The position numbers were made by a program, and so were the translations under genes. Positions 16,770-26,149 of a stretch of 64,000 nt of DNA are shown here, one piece after another (the stretch's first letter is position 1; the number at the start of each line of letters is the position of its first letter). Location of the stretch: positions 1 through 64,000 of the forward strand of contig FUZM01000001.1 of the NCBI GenBank assembly GCA_900167925.1. The letters are read 5' to 3'. The notes beneath the pieces are model-generated. The model saw nothing but the letters and a program-made list of their open reading frames with translations. It had not been told where the DNA came from and made no database searches. Source of the stretch: Bacteroidales bacterium WCE2008. Lineage in GTDB: Bacteria > Bacteroidota > Bacteroidia > Bacteroidales > UBA932.

Positions 16770-18328
16770 TAATAAACATATACAGTGCAAAATGCATCGG
16801 GATTGACGCTGTCCCGGTAACGATAGAAATCAACATCACGGCCGGAATCGGCATCCATCTCGTAGGCCTGGCGGATATCGCTGTCAAAGAGAGTCTGCTC
16901 AGGACCATGACAGCCCTTCAGTCGATGGGATTCAGGATCCCCGGGAAAAAGATAGTGATCAACCTGGCGCCGGCCGACATGCACAAGAGCGGCAGCGGCT
17001 ACGATCTTCCGATAGCTCTCGGCATAATAGCCGCCTCGGAGCAGGCCTCCATGCCGGCGTTGGACAAGTATCTGGTCATGGGAGAACTGGGACTGGACGC
17101 CAGTGTCAGGGACGTTCCGGGAGGACTTCCGATAACCGAGCTGGCGGTCAAGTCGGGCTTCAGAGGCTGCATCCTGCCGGTCGCTTCGGCGCTCGAGGCC
17201 GTCGAATACCGGGATACCGAAATCTTCGCCGTAAAGACGCTCGCTGATGTCATCAGGATCATGCGGGACGACGATGACGTCTCGGACCTGCTGGTCTGGA
17301 ATACCTCCGAATACGGGGCGATGCTGGAGAGGGAGCCCGGCGCTTCCAGGAAGGATTACATGGACTTTTCGGAGATCATCGGGCAGGAGGGGGCGAAGCG
17401 CGGTCTGGAGATCGCCGCCGCGGGAGGCCATAATGTCATCATGATCGGAAGTCCGGGCAGCGGGAAGAGTTCGCTGGCGAAGGCTCTGGCCGGAATTCTG
17501 CCGCCGATGGAGATCGAGGAGTCGATTGTCACCAGCAAGATCTATTCGGTCGCGGGCCGGGGAGGCTCGAGATATGGGCTTATCCGCGAGCGGCCGTTCC
17601 GTTCGCCGCATTACAGCGCATCGATGCCGGCGATAATCGGAGGCGGGAACGGGGATAACATCATGCCGGGAGAGGTCTCACTGGCCCAGTCGGGGATCCT
17701 GTTCCTGGACGAGTTTGCCCAGATGCCGAGGTCCATCACGGAAGCGCTCCGAAGCCCGCTGGAGGACAGGAAGGTCGTCATCTCGCGACTGCGCAGCAAA
17801 GTGGAGTACCCGGCGTCGTTCATGATGGTCGCTGCGACGAATCCATGTCCCTGCGGCTACTACGGAGAGGGAGAGCGCTGTACATGCTCGGTCCTGCAAA
17901 GGCAGAATTATCTGGGGAGGCTGTCCGGACCGATAATGGACCGTATTGACGTCCAGCTCTGGCTGCATCCGGTCGAGGCCGGGGCCCTGGTAAGCAGGAA
18001 GCCGGCGGAGAGTTCGGCGGCTGTGGCGAAAAGGGTCATGAGGGCGCGGAAGATCCAGAAGAAGCGTCTTGCGGGCGAAGGGATTTTTACCAATGCCGAG
18101 ATGAATAACAGGCAGATGGAGCGTTTCTGCCCGCTGGACGATGAATGCAAATCGCTGATGGAGAAGATTATTTCGCGGATGGGACTATCGGCCCGGGCCT
18201 ATACCAGGGTCATCCGTCTGGCACGGACCATAGCGGATCTCGCGGGCGAAACGCGGATCCTGCCTCCGCACCTTCTGGAAGCGGCCGGCTATCGGTTCCT
18301 CGACCGTCGCGACCTTCTGGAAATGTAA
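16766..18328 (+). CDS. comM: ComM/YifB family Mg-chelatase-like AAA+ ATPase
   Basis: 520 residues. An N-terminal Lon-protease-like fold (GIHLVGLADIAVKESLLR near residue 31) is followed by an AAA+ core with Walker A IGSPGSGKSSLAKAL near residue 227, Walker B SGILFLDEFAQM near residue 309, and a C-terminal Mg-chelatase helical domain (GLSARAYTRVIRLARTIADL). Characterised ComM proteins are hexameric helicases that promote branch migration in natural transformation. No competence genes are nearby. Confidence 0.93.
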   Translation: MIINIYSAKCIGIDAVPVTIEINITAGIGIHLVGLADIAVKESLLRTMTALQSMGFRIPGKKIVINLAPADMHKSGSGYDLPIALGIIAASEQASMPALDKYLVMGELGLDASVRDVPGGLPITELAVKSGFRGCILPVASALEAVEYRDTEIFAVKTLADVIRIMRDDDDVSDLLVWNTSEYGAMLEREPGASRKDYMDFSEIIGQEGAKRGLEIAAAGGHNVIMIGSPGSGKSSLAKALAGILPPMEIEESIVTSKIYSVAGRGGSRYGLIRERPFRSPHYSASMPAIIGGGNGDNIMPGEVSLAQSGILFLDEFAQMPRSITEALRSPLEDRKVVISRLRSKVEYPASFMMVAATNPCPCGYYGEGERCTCSVLQRQNYLGRLSGPIMDRIDVQLWLHPVEAGALVSRKPAESSAAVAKRVMRARKIQKKRLAGEGIFTNAEMNNRQMERFCPLDDECKSLMEKIISRMGLSARAYTRVIRLARTIADLAGETRILPPHLLEAAGYRFLDRRDLLEM

Positions 18329-18334
18329 AAAAGA

Positions 18335-18358
18335 GCCCGGCGGAAAGATCCGTCGGGC
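18335..18358. terminator. Hairpin between comM and susD
   Basis: GCCCGGCGG and CCGTCGGGC pair across a 6-nt loop with one G-U or A-C position, with AAAAAAG on the left flank. It lies between convergent genes; the left-hand T run on the minus strand makes it a good stop for susD. Confidence 0.75.
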
Positions 18359-18383
18359 CCGATCATGAAGTAGAGTTCAGGTA

Positions 18384-20114
18384 TTATTTCTTGAAGTATG
18401 GCAGGTCGCCTTTGGCGAAATTGTATTCATCCTCCCAGCCCGGGTTCTGCTCGATAACTCCCTTGGTGAGAACCACCTCGCTTTCAGGAATCTTGAAGAA
18501 TCCGCCGGTCTGCTCGTATCTGGTCTTGTACGGATATTTCTTTGACCATTCAAAGTTGCCAGGCTTGCCCTGGTTGAGGATAGGATTGCCTTCCTGATTC
18601 TTGATAAGTTCGTCTATATCACCCCAGCGGCGTATGTCGTTCCATCTGACAGCCTCGAAGCAGAGCTCGTAGCGGCGCTCCTTCTTGAGGGCATCCAAAG
18701 AGTAGCTTATGTCAGGAAGACCAGCTCTCTGGCGTACGGCATTGAGTCCGCTCTTTCCTTTGTAGATGGCCTTGCCGTCCGTAAGTTCGGAATGCATGAG
18801 GAGCACGTCGGCAAAACGGAGCCAGATAAGTGCCTGGGTCATACCGGTCTGCTTGTCATCCTCTCCGTGATAGAGGAAGTCAAATGACTCATGGTACTTG
18901 TCGCCTTCCTTGGCGCCGATACCGATGTATTTCTTTGAGAGAAGGTCGGTATTCTCGACTTCCTTACCCTTGTCGCCTGCATAAGCAGGGATCTCATCAG
19001 CTCTCTTTATGATAGAGCCTTCGCGGCGATAATCTCCGGCATAGTCGGCATCGGCAGCCCAGTCCTCCCAGAGAGCTGTGCATACAGGACCGTTGGAATA
19101 ACCGGTAGCGCTGAACGGGAACGAGGACACGCCAGCCTTGCGAGGGTTGAAGAATTCGACCACGCGGTTGTGGCGCTGCTTCTCCGTCTCAAAAGAAGCC
19201 ACATGGGAGAACTTCACCGCAAACATGCTCTCGATGTTCTCGTCGGTTGCCCATTTGACATCGAGGGCGGCAGCATATGGATAATCAGGCTTGGTATATG
19301 GATTGGTGTAAGGCCAGAGAGACCTCTGGTCAGGAAGGAGCGCATAACCGCTGTTGGTGATACAATCCTCCAGCCAGCTTACGACTTCAGCCTTGGTCAC
19401 TGAGCCGCCCTCTGCAAGAGGGAGCTCACTTTTCTTGTAATATCCGGTATAGAACAGCCATATACGGGCCATCATGCCCTCGGCGGCCCACTTGGTGGCG
19501 ACACCCTCGCCGCATGCCGGATATGGAGTAGAAGGGAAGGTGTTGATAGCCATCTTCATGTCGGAAGCGATCTGGGCATAGATCTCGTCCGCCGAGGATT
19601 TCGGAAGCACTCCGTCTTCCGGAGTAAGAGGCATGGAAACCGTTCCGAATACCTGGGCAAGCTGGAAATAATAGAAAGCCCTGAGGAAATAGACCTGGGC
19701 AAGAAGTCTGTCATGGGCGTCCTTGCTGCTCCACCCAGTCACGCAGTCAAATGAAGCAATGGCAGAGTTGGCCCTGAGGATTCCGGCGTACTTTGTCTCC
19801 CATAACCTTAGGAGGGCATCATTCTCCCAGTTCATCAGCCTGTCAAGGCTCTGGGCTCCGATATTGCTCGCGCTGCCGCCTCCGAGCCTGTCGTCGCCGG
19901 CTATCTCGAAGATAAAGAACGGCTCGCTCTCAGGGTCCGTGATATTGTTGTTCATCACGGTATAGATACCGGTCACCATCTGCTGGGCATCAGTTTCAGT
20001 CCTAGGGAAGTTTTCGGTATTCTTCATCGTGAGACTCTCCGTATCGAGGAAGTTGTCACATCCCGCGAAAGTGAAAAATGCCAAAGATGCTATTATATAA
20101 AATATCTTTTTCAT
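18384..20114 (-). CDS. SusD/RagB family nutrient-binding outer membrane lipoprotein
   Basis: 576 residues with a lipoprotein signal (LAFFTFAGC, Cys 19) followed by DNFLDTES, the typical start of SusD proteins. The conserved tail LKKERRYELCFEAVRWNDIRRWG lies near residue 480. It caps the SusC channel and binds the ligand on the cell surface. It follows susC by 11 bp. No glycosidase, sulfatase, protease or regulator is attached, so the ligand cannot be deduced. Confidence 0.95.
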   Translation of the reverse strand: MKKIFYIIASLAFFTFAGCDNFLDTESLTMKNTENFPRTETDAQQMVTGIYTVMNNNITDPESEPFFIFEIAGDDRLGGGSASNIGAQSLDRLMNWENDALLRLWETKYAGILRANSAIASFDCVTGWSSKDAHDRLLAQVYFLRAFYYFQLAQVFGTVSMPLTPEDGVLPKSSADEIYAQIASDMKMAINTFPSTPYPACGEGVATKWAAEGMMARIWLFYTGYYKKSELPLAEGGSVTKAEVVSWLEDCITNSGYALLPDQRSLWPYTNPYTKPDYPYAAALDVKWATDENIESMFAVKFSHVASFETEKQRHNRVVEFFNPRKAGVSSFPFSATGYSNGPVCTALWEDWAADADYAGDYRREGSIIKRADEIPAYAGDKGKEVENTDLLSKKYIGIGAKEGDKYHESFDFLYHGEDDKQTGMTQALIWLRFADVLLMHSELTDGKAIYKGKSGLNAVRQRAGLPDISYSLDALKKERRYELCFEAVRWNDIRRWGDIDELIKNQEGNPILNQGKPGNFEWSKKYPYKTRYEQTGGFFKIPESEVVLTKGVIEQNPGWEDEYNFAKGDLPYFKK

Positions 20115-20125
20115 ATCTCTTCAGT

Positions 20126-23100
20126 TTAGAATGTTATACTAAGACCGCCCATCCAGACATTGGCGCTAGGGTAGTTGCCGACATCGATACCGGATGCCCA
20201 TTTATCCTTGTCACCATAACCGATTTCAGGGTCCATACCTGAGTAATTGGTAAATGTGAACATGTTCTGTGCGGAAACATAGATTCTGAACTTGCTTACA
20301 GGAAGGAACTTGGCAACCCTCTTGAGATCGTATCCGAGAGTGATGTTGGAGATCTTGAAGAAGTCGCCATCCTCTATCCAGAGCTGTGAGATCTCTGACA
20401 TGTTGGTATTCTTTCCGTCGCAGAAACGAGGATACCTGTTGGTAGAGCCCTCGCCTGTCCAGTACTTCGTATAAACGTCTGTTGCGTAGTTCTCGTCAGG
20501 CCTGTTGGAGAAATGACGGTAGCTCTTTGCTATCTGCTGGCCGAATGCGCCATGACCGCTGACTGCGAAGTCAAATCCCTTGTAAGCGATGTTGAATGAA
20601 AGGCCGACGTTGACATCCGGATGAGGATCTCCGATCATGGTCTTGTCATCCTGGTTCACCACGCCGTCGCCGTTGACGTCCACGAACTTCAGGTCGCCGG
20701 CCTGCAGGCCTGCTCCCTGGAGAGAATTTGCGGCGTCACCGTTGCAGTTGGCTGCGATATACTTCTGAAGGTCAGCGTCGTTCTGGATGACTCCGTCAGT
20801 CTTGTAGCCGTAGAAGTAGCCGATAGGATAGCCCACCTGGGCGCGGTAAAGCCTGTCGGTATTCTGGGCAAGGATGTTAGGCTCACCCTGGATAAGGCCT
20901 TCGGAATTGGCGATACGGGTTACCTTGTTCTTGTTCTTAGAGAACGTGAGGGATGCTCCGTAAGAGAAGTCCTTGTTGATCATGTCATTCCAAGAGAGAA
21001 GTATCTCGAAGCCCTTGTTTGTAACTTCGCCACCGTTGATGAACGGAGCCTTTGCACCAAGAACCTTTGGCATAGGAGCATCTACGAGCCAGTCTTTGGT
21101 ACGCTTGTCGTACCAGTCGAAGCTAAGTCCGAGACGGCTGCGGAGCAACCTTGCATCGAAACCGAGGTCAAGCTGCTGTGAGGTCTCCCAGGTGACGTCA
21201 GGATTGGCAATGATGTTCGGATATCCTCCCACTACAGGAGTATCCTTGTCGGCAGGATAATATGGAGCGTCGAAGGCGTCCGTGGTCAGGTACTGGAAAG
21301 GCTTGATGTCGCAGTTTCCGTTCTGGCCCCAGCTGCCGCGGATTTTGAGGAAGTCGAGCCAGCCGGCGGTCTTCTTCATGAACTCCTCGTTGGTTATTAC
21401 CCAGCCGGCGGAGACTGAAGGGAAATAGCCTGTACGATGGCCTTTCGCGAAGTTGGATGATCCATCGACACGCATCACGAGGGACAGCATGTATGTCTCG
21501 TTGTAGTTGTAGTTGATACGTCCGAAGAAAGACCTCAGGGCGCCCATGTCGTTAGGGGTTCCGTAGATTTCGGTAGCGGCATCGACGCTGCGGGCATTGT
21601 CTATGTATGCATGCTCGAAATCATCGAAGATAGAGTTGGAGTTGATGATCTTGACCTCGTTTCCGAAGCCCCATTTCTCGAGAGCCATTCCGACGAGAGC
21701 GTCCACATTGTGGAGGCCGAACGAGCGCACATAGTTGGCAGTATTCTCCCAGCTCCACCTTGTAGCCCAATGCTGAGACTGGGTAACTTTGTTATTAGGT
21801 TTGCCATTGTTGGCGCTGAGGTCGTATGCAGGAACATACTTCCTGTAGTCAGAATGCTCATACTGAAGACCAAGGCTTGACTTCAGGGTAAGGCCGGCTA
21901 TAGGCTGGGCCTCAAGGAAGAAGTTGGAATGTATCCTCCATTTCTGGGTGTCATTGTTGCCGTCATTGAATTTAATGAAAGCTAGGGGATTCTTGAAATC
22001 CTGGTTGAAATCCCATCCGTCAGCAACCATGTCCTTGTAGATGTAAAGGTCTCCTTCCTCATTGTAGGCAGGAAGAAGCGGGCAGGCAACGATAAGGTCC
22101 CTGATAGAGTTGTTGTAGTTGTTGCCGTTTGCGACTCCTGACTTGTCGGTCTTAGTAAAGGTGACGTTCTCTCCGAAGCGGATGATGTCCTTGTTGTTCT
22201 TGCGGAGCAGACTGTAGTCAGAGTTAAACCTTACGGTGTACCTGTCATAATTTGGCTTTGCAGGCAGGCCGATGGTTCCTTCCTGACTGTAATATGTGAA
22301 ACCAAGGGCGAAACGGGATATCTCGCTACCTCCGGTGATGTTGACAGAGTGGTTCGTCACAGGGGCATTCTTGTTGAGAGATTCTTTGAACCAGTTGGTA
22401 CCGTTCCATGTGCCGTTCTGGATCATTGCATATTGCTTAGGGATGAGGGAGGCGAAATCATAGTAGTTCTCGCCGTTGCCCGCAATCTCGTAAGACTTGT
22501 TGATAATCTCCATGTACTGTTTGGCGTTGAGAGGCGTGAAGCCGTTGGTGTTGGCATTCTGTACGCCATAGTATCCGTCGTATGTGACAGATATCTTTCC
22601 GGCCTTTCCCTGTTTCGTGGTAACGAGGATGACGCCGTTGGCCGCACGGGCACCATAGATGGCGCTGGATGCAGCATCCTTGAGCACGTCGATGGATTCG
22701 ATATCATTTGGAGCAATCGCCGTGATGTCGCCGCCAGGGACGCCGTCGATCACATAGATAGGCTCGCTGGCGCCGAGGGTTCCGAGACCACGTATGAACA
22801 CTTTGTAGCTTTCTCCCGGCTGTCCGGAATTCTGGGTGATGCTGAGACCTGCAGCCTGGCTCTGGAGGGAACCGAGGGCGTCCACAGGATTGACTGCAGC
22901 AATCTTGTCGGAAGTGACATTGACGGTAGAACCTGTGACGAGTTTCTTCTTCTGGGTACCATAACCCATCACTACCACTTCTTCAAGCAGCTCGCTATCA
23001 TTTTCGAGGATAACGACGATATTGTCCTGCGAGGTGACTACGATCTCTTTTGTAGAATATCCGATGCAGGAAACTTCGAGACGGTCTCCGACCTTGACAC

Positions 23101-23347
23101 TTACGCCGAATTTACCGTCATTGTTGGTGATATCACCAGTTTTAGTGTTAAGGTTGATGACTCCCGCGCCAATCACTGGCACATTCTCCGAGTCAACAAC
23201 CGTTCCGTGCAGAATCCAGGTAGCATCCTGCTGAACCATAGCGGTTCCAGTACCGGAGCTCCCGTTGGATACCGGAGAAGAAGCCGCATAAGCTGCCACG
23301 CCGGCACCGAGAATAGTAATTGAAATGATTGAAATTAGTTTTCTCAT
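20126..23347 (-). CDS. SusC/RagA family TonB-dependent outer membrane transporter
   Basis: 1073 residues: signal peptide (to about 24), a carboxypeptidase-regulatory-like domain from about 45 to 115, a TonB-box region LLEEVVVMGYGTQKKK near residue 120, a plug domain with GLGTLGASEPIYVIDGVPGG, and a 22-strand barrel to the terminal SITF. It imports large ligands with energy from TonB. First gene of the susCD pair; a TACTTTTG -7 element lies just upstream. Confidence 0.96.
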   Translation of the reverse strand: MRKLISIISITILGAGVAAYAASSPVSNGSSGTGTAMVQQDATWILHGTVVDSENVPVIGAGVINLNTKTGDITNNDGKFGVSVKVGDRLEVSCIGYSTKEIVVTSQDNIVVILENDSELLEEVVVMGYGTQKKKLVTGSTVNVTSDKIAAVNPVDALGSLQSQAAGLSITQNSGQPGESYKVFIRGLGTLGASEPIYVIDGVPGGDITAIAPNDIESIDVLKDAASSAIYGARAANGVILVTTKQGKAGKISVTYDGYYGVQNANTNGFTPLNAKQYMEIINKSYEIAGNGENYYDFASLIPKQYAMIQNGTWNGTNWFKESLNKNAPVTNHSVNITGGSEISRFALGFTYYSQEGTIGLPAKPNYDRYTVRFNSDYSLLRKNNKDIIRFGENVTFTKTDKSGVANGNNYNNSIRDLIVACPLLPAYNEEGDLYIYKDMVADGWDFNQDFKNPLAFIKFNDGNNDTQKWRIHSNFFLEAQPIAGLTLKSSLGLQYEHSDYRKYVPAYDLSANNGKPNNKVTQSQHWATRWSWENTANYVRSFGLHNVDALVGMALEKWGFGNEVKIINSNSIFDDFEHAYIDNARSVDAATEIYGTPNDMGALRSFFGRINYNYNETYMLSLVMRVDGSSNFAKGHRTGYFPSVSAGWVITNEEFMKKTAGWLDFLKIRGSWGQNGNCDIKPFQYLTTDAFDAPYYPADKDTPVVGGYPNIIANPDVTWETSQQLDLGFDARLLRSRLGLSFDWYDKRTKDWLVDAPMPKVLGAKAPFINGGEVTNKGFEILLSWNDMINKDFSYGASLTFSKNKNKVTRIANSEGLIQGEPNILAQNTDRLYRAQVGYPIGYFYGYKTDGVIQNDADLQKYIAANCNGDAANSLQGAGLQAGDLKFVDVNGDGVVNQDDKTMIGDPHPDVNVGLSFNIAYKGFDFAVSGHGAFGQQIAKSYRHFSNRPDENYATDVYTKYWTGEGSTNRYPRFCDGKNTNMSEISQLWIEDGDFFKISNITLGYDLKRVAKFLPVSKFRIYVSAQNMFTFTNYSGMDPEIGYGDKDKWASGIDVGNYPSANVWMGGLSITF

Positions 23348-23379
23348 AATTATTATTAATTAGAGGATTGTTTGTAAAC

Positions 23380-23414
23380 CAAAAGTAAAGAAAAATCACC
23401 CCTAACTTTGTTAG
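23380..23414 (-). promoter_or_regulatory. susC promoter region with palindrome
   Basis: Minus-strand TACTTTTG (23380-23387) is a good -7 element 33 bp from the start codon. No TTTG occurs at -33; instead a 13-bp palindrome CTAAC-TTT-GTTAG (23402-23414) covers that area and is a candidate operator. Confidence 0.5.
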
Positions 23415-23493
23415 AGATGATTCATAAATTGTCGGAAAATATTTCGTGGATACAATCAGTACCCTAGAAGTCATCATTCTGATACAATCCCCG

Positions 23494-23919
23494 TCAGTCC
23501 TCCCAATATACCGTCCTGGAATTATCCTGATTTACACGGATATACACCTTCAAGGTCTCCTCCGGAAGTATCTCCTCAACGTTCTCAGGCCACTCCATGA
23601 TACAAAGGCAGCCGCTGTCCACATAGTCATAGAAGCCTATGTCGAGAGCCTCGGATGTCTTCGTAATACGATAGAAATCAAAATGATACATCATTTCTCC
23701 GGAGGCCGTGCGATACTCGTTGACAATCGCAAAAGTCGGCGAGCTGACTGCATCCTCCCTGACTCCCAGCCTGCGGCAAATAGCCGAAGTAAAAGTGGTT
23801 TTCCCCGCTCCCATCGGAGCGAAGAAAGCAATCAGACGGTTATCCCCGATCTCGCGGAGAAACTCCTCTGCGGCCCTGTCGATATCGGCGAGGTCCTTTA
23901 TGATAATCTCATGTCTCAT
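23494..23919 (-). CDS. tsaE: TsaE, tRNA N6-threonylcarbamoyladenosine ATPase subunit
   Basis: 141 residues with Walker A FFAPMGAGKTTFTSAI near residue 34 and the TsaE segment VSSPTFAIVNEY near residue 58, then HFDFYRI. Together with TsaB and TsaD it makes the t6A base at position 37 of ANN-decoding tRNAs. It overlaps ispE by 4 bp and closes the operon that starts at sufB. Confidence 0.95.
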   Translation of the reverse strand: MRHEIIIKDLADIDRAAEEFLREIGDNRLIAFFAPMGAGKTTFTSAICRRLGVREDAVSSPTFAIVNEYRTASGEMMYHFDFYRITKTSEALDIGFYDYVDSGCLCIMEWPENVEEILPEETLKVYIRVNQDNSRTVYWED

Positions 23920-24770
23920 ACCTTATAAATTGCGAATAAAGCCGAGCCGCTGCCTGACATCGCGGCATATACGGCCCCGGACTCATACAACGAACTCTTG
24001 ATTGCGGCCAGCTCCGGATGCTTCCCGAAAACCGTCGTCTCGAAATCATTGACCAGCACGTCCTTCCACTCTCCTACTGGTCTGGCGAGAGCCTCCCTCA
24101 ACGATACAGGGCGCTGTCCGTTCTCCATCGGAACGATTCCCTTATAGGCATCAGCCGTCGAGACGGACACATCCTCCGGAACTATCACCTTAAGCTCATA
24201 CCCCTGAGGCACGGCCTCCCCCTCGTACGGGGTCAGGATCTCGCCCCTGCCTTCCCCGAACATCGGATCGTCATACATGAAAAACGCACAGTCGCTGCCC
24301 AGCCGCGAAGCATAATCAGCCAGCGCCGGCTTGTCCAGTCCGAGCGAAAACATATCATTAAGCATCTTGAGAGCGAAGGCCGCATCAGACGATCCGCCTC
24401 CGAGTCCGGCTCCGACAGGAGATGTCTTCTCCAGGAATATCTTGACCGGCGGGAGATCATGGTCCGACGCCAGCAGAAAATACGCCCTCGCCGTCAGGTC
24501 CTTCAGCGGATCCCAGTCCACGCCCTCCTTGCGGGCGATGGTAATCATCAGCTTCCCGTCCTCCGAAATTGCCTGCGCGACCGAATCCTCCCCGTAGCGG
24601 GCGAACAGCGACGCTGATGTATGGCTGAAATCGTACCCCGAGATTATTTCGAGAGTATCATGGATCTCCCTGTATGGGACAAACAGAGTCTCGAGGTCAT
24701 GATACCCGTCCGGGCGTTTGCGGAGAACGCTCAGACCGAGATTGACCTTGACATGGGGATAAGTAATCAT
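23916..24770 (-). CDS. ispE: 4-diphosphocytidyl-2-C-methylerythritol kinase
   Basis: 284 residues of the GHMP kinase family. KVNLGLSVLRKRPDGYHDLET at the N terminus (key part KVNLGLSVLRKRPDGYH), the ATP loop PVGAGLGGGSSDAAFAL near residue 96 and the third GHMP motif AAMSGSGSALFAI near the C terminus are present. It acts in the MEP route to isoprenoids. Its 4-bp overlaps with sufD before and tsaE after show tight coupling; the later MEP enzymes IspG and IspH need Fe-S clusters, which may explain the neighbourhood. Confidence 0.95.
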   Translation of the reverse strand: MITYPHVKVNLGLSVLRKRPDGYHDLETLFVPYREIHDTLEIISGYDFSHTSASLFARYGEDSVAQAISEDGKLMITIARKEGVDWDPLKDLTARAYFLLASDHDLPPVKIFLEKTSPVGAGLGGGSSDAAFALKMLNDMFSLGLDKPALADYASRLGSDCAFFMYDDPMFGEGRGEILTPYEGEAVPQGYELKVIVPEDVSVSTADAYKGIVPMENGQRPVSLREALARPVGEWKDVLVNDFETTVFGKHPELAAIKSSLYESGAVYAAMSGSGSALFAIYKV

Positions 24771-25399
24771 ATTATGCTGCGGATAGCCTCCTCGACTCTG
24801 GCGGAAAGCTCCGCCTTCTTCTCCTCGTCCTCTATGTCATCCAGGACAGGAGCTACGAAAGAAATCATCTGGAGCACCTTGGCCTCGGCCTCAGGTATGC
24901 CCCTGGATCTCATATAGAACTGCTCGTCCTCGTTAAGACTGCCGACCGTAGCTCCATGGGAGCACTTGACATCATCGGCATATATCTCCAGTTGCGGTTT
25001 GGTATCCACCTTCGCAGAAGGAGTAAGGACGACATTATGGTTCGACTGGTATGCCTGGGTTTTCTGGGCCCCATGAGCCACCACTATCTTTCCGTAGAAA
25101 GTCACATGCGCATCCCCTGCCGCGATGCCGTTGACAAGCTGGTCGGATACGCAGCCGGGCACGTTATGCCTGACGTCCGTGCGGATATTGACCTTCTCGC
25201 CTCCTCCGCAGATATAGATTCCGCGAAGCGAAAGTTCAGCATTCTCTCCGGTAAACTCGACGGACACAGGAATATCCACGCTCACTCCCGGAAAGACCAG
25301 GAAAGTAACGGACGCCTTCTCCCCCTCCCCGAGAACAATACTGCTCTCAGGCAGAGACTCCGGCGAGTCCACTACATAGATACGTCTATACTCCTTCAT
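24767..25399 (-). CDS. sufD: SufD-like Fe-S assembly protein, short form
   Basis: 210 residues, about half the usual SufD length of 400 or more. What is present corresponds to the C-terminal part of the beta-helix core and the tail: ADDVKCSHGATVGSLNEDEQ near residue 143 and FYMRSRGIPEAEAK after it are characteristic. The N-terminal helical domain is absent, and the reading frame starts cleanly at an ATG 2 bp after sufC, so this looks like a genuine short protein rather than a frameshift. It should pair with SufB and SufC in the scaffold. Confidence 0.88.
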   Translation of the reverse strand: MKEYRRIYVVDSPESLPESSIVLGEGEKASVTFLVFPGVSVDIPVSVEFTGENAELSLRGIYICGGGEKVNIRTDVRHNVPGCVSDQLVNGIAAGDAHVTFYGKIVVAHGAQKTQAYQSNHNVVLTPSAKVDTKPQLEIYADDVKCSHGATVGSLNEDEQFYMRSRGIPEAEAKVLQMISFVAPVLDDIEDEEKKAELSARVEEAIRSII

Positions 25400-25401
25400 G
25401 C

Positions 25402-26148
25402 CTAAAACTTATCGAAGCCCTGTGACTCTATTACATCTATCAGTTCCCTTCCTCCGGTCTGCACGATACGTCCGTCCTTGAGTATATGCACCACATCCGG
25501 CACGACATACTCCAGAAGTTTCTGATAATGGGTGATTATTATCGAGGCCTTCTCCGGACTCTTCAGCGAATTGACTCCGTCTGCCACAATTTTGAGAGCA
25601 TCCACGTCAAGGCCGCTGTCCGTCTCATCCAGAATCGACAGAGTCGGATCCAGCATGGCCATCTGGAAGATCTCGTTACGCTTCTTCTCTCCACCTGAGA
25701 AGCCTACGTTGACCTCTCTCTTGGCAAACTCCGGTTTCATCTTGACGAAGGCCATCTTCTCGCGGAGCAGCTTCAGGAACTCGGCGCCTTTCATCGGCTC
25801 CAGCCCCTCTGCCTTGCGACGCGAATTGACGGCTGTCTTCATGAAATTGGTGATCGACACTCCCGGAATCTCGACCGGATACTGGAAGGACATGAAAATG
25901 CCCGCCCATGACCGTTCCTCCGGGCTCATGGCAAGCAGGTCCTTGCCGTCGAACTCTATCGACCCGGCTGTAACCTCATACTGGGGCTTTCCCGTAAGGA
26001 CGGAGCTGAGAGTACTCTTTCCGGCGCCGTTCGGGCCCATGACCGCATGGATCTCGCCCTTCCGGATCTCGAGATCGATACCTTTCAATATTTCTTTGTC
26101 TCCGATAGAAGCATGGAGACCGCTTATCTTCAGTAAAACTTCACTCAT
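25402..26148 (-). CDS. sufC: SufC, Fe-S assembly ATPase
   Basis: 248 residues with Walker A GPNGAGKSTL near residue 37, the ABC signature FSGGEKKRNEIFQ near residue 149 and Walker B SILDETDSGLDVDAL near residue 172. The Glu-Thr-Asp form of Walker B (LDETDSGLD) is typical of SufC. It drives conformational change in the SufBC2D scaffold. Start is 1 bp after the pnuC stop. Confidence 0.97.
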   Translation of the reverse strand: MSEVLLKISGLHASIGDKEILKGIDLEIRKGEIHAVMGPNGAGKSTLSSVLTGKPQYEVTAGSIEFDGKDLLAMSPEERSWAGIFMSFQYPVEIPGVSITNFMKTAVNSRRKAEGLEPMKGAEFLKLLREKMAFVKMKPEFAKREVNVGFSGGEKKRNEIFQMAMLDPTLSILDETDSGLDVDALKIVADGVNSLKSPEKASIIITHYQKLLEYVVPDVVHILKDGRIVQTGGRELIDVIESQGFDKF

Positions 26149-26149
26149 A

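Noticed and set aside
24767..25399. sufD as a frameshifted pseudogene
   Set aside because: The preceding gene sufC is intact up to 2 bp before the sufD start, so there is no room for a lost N-terminal half.
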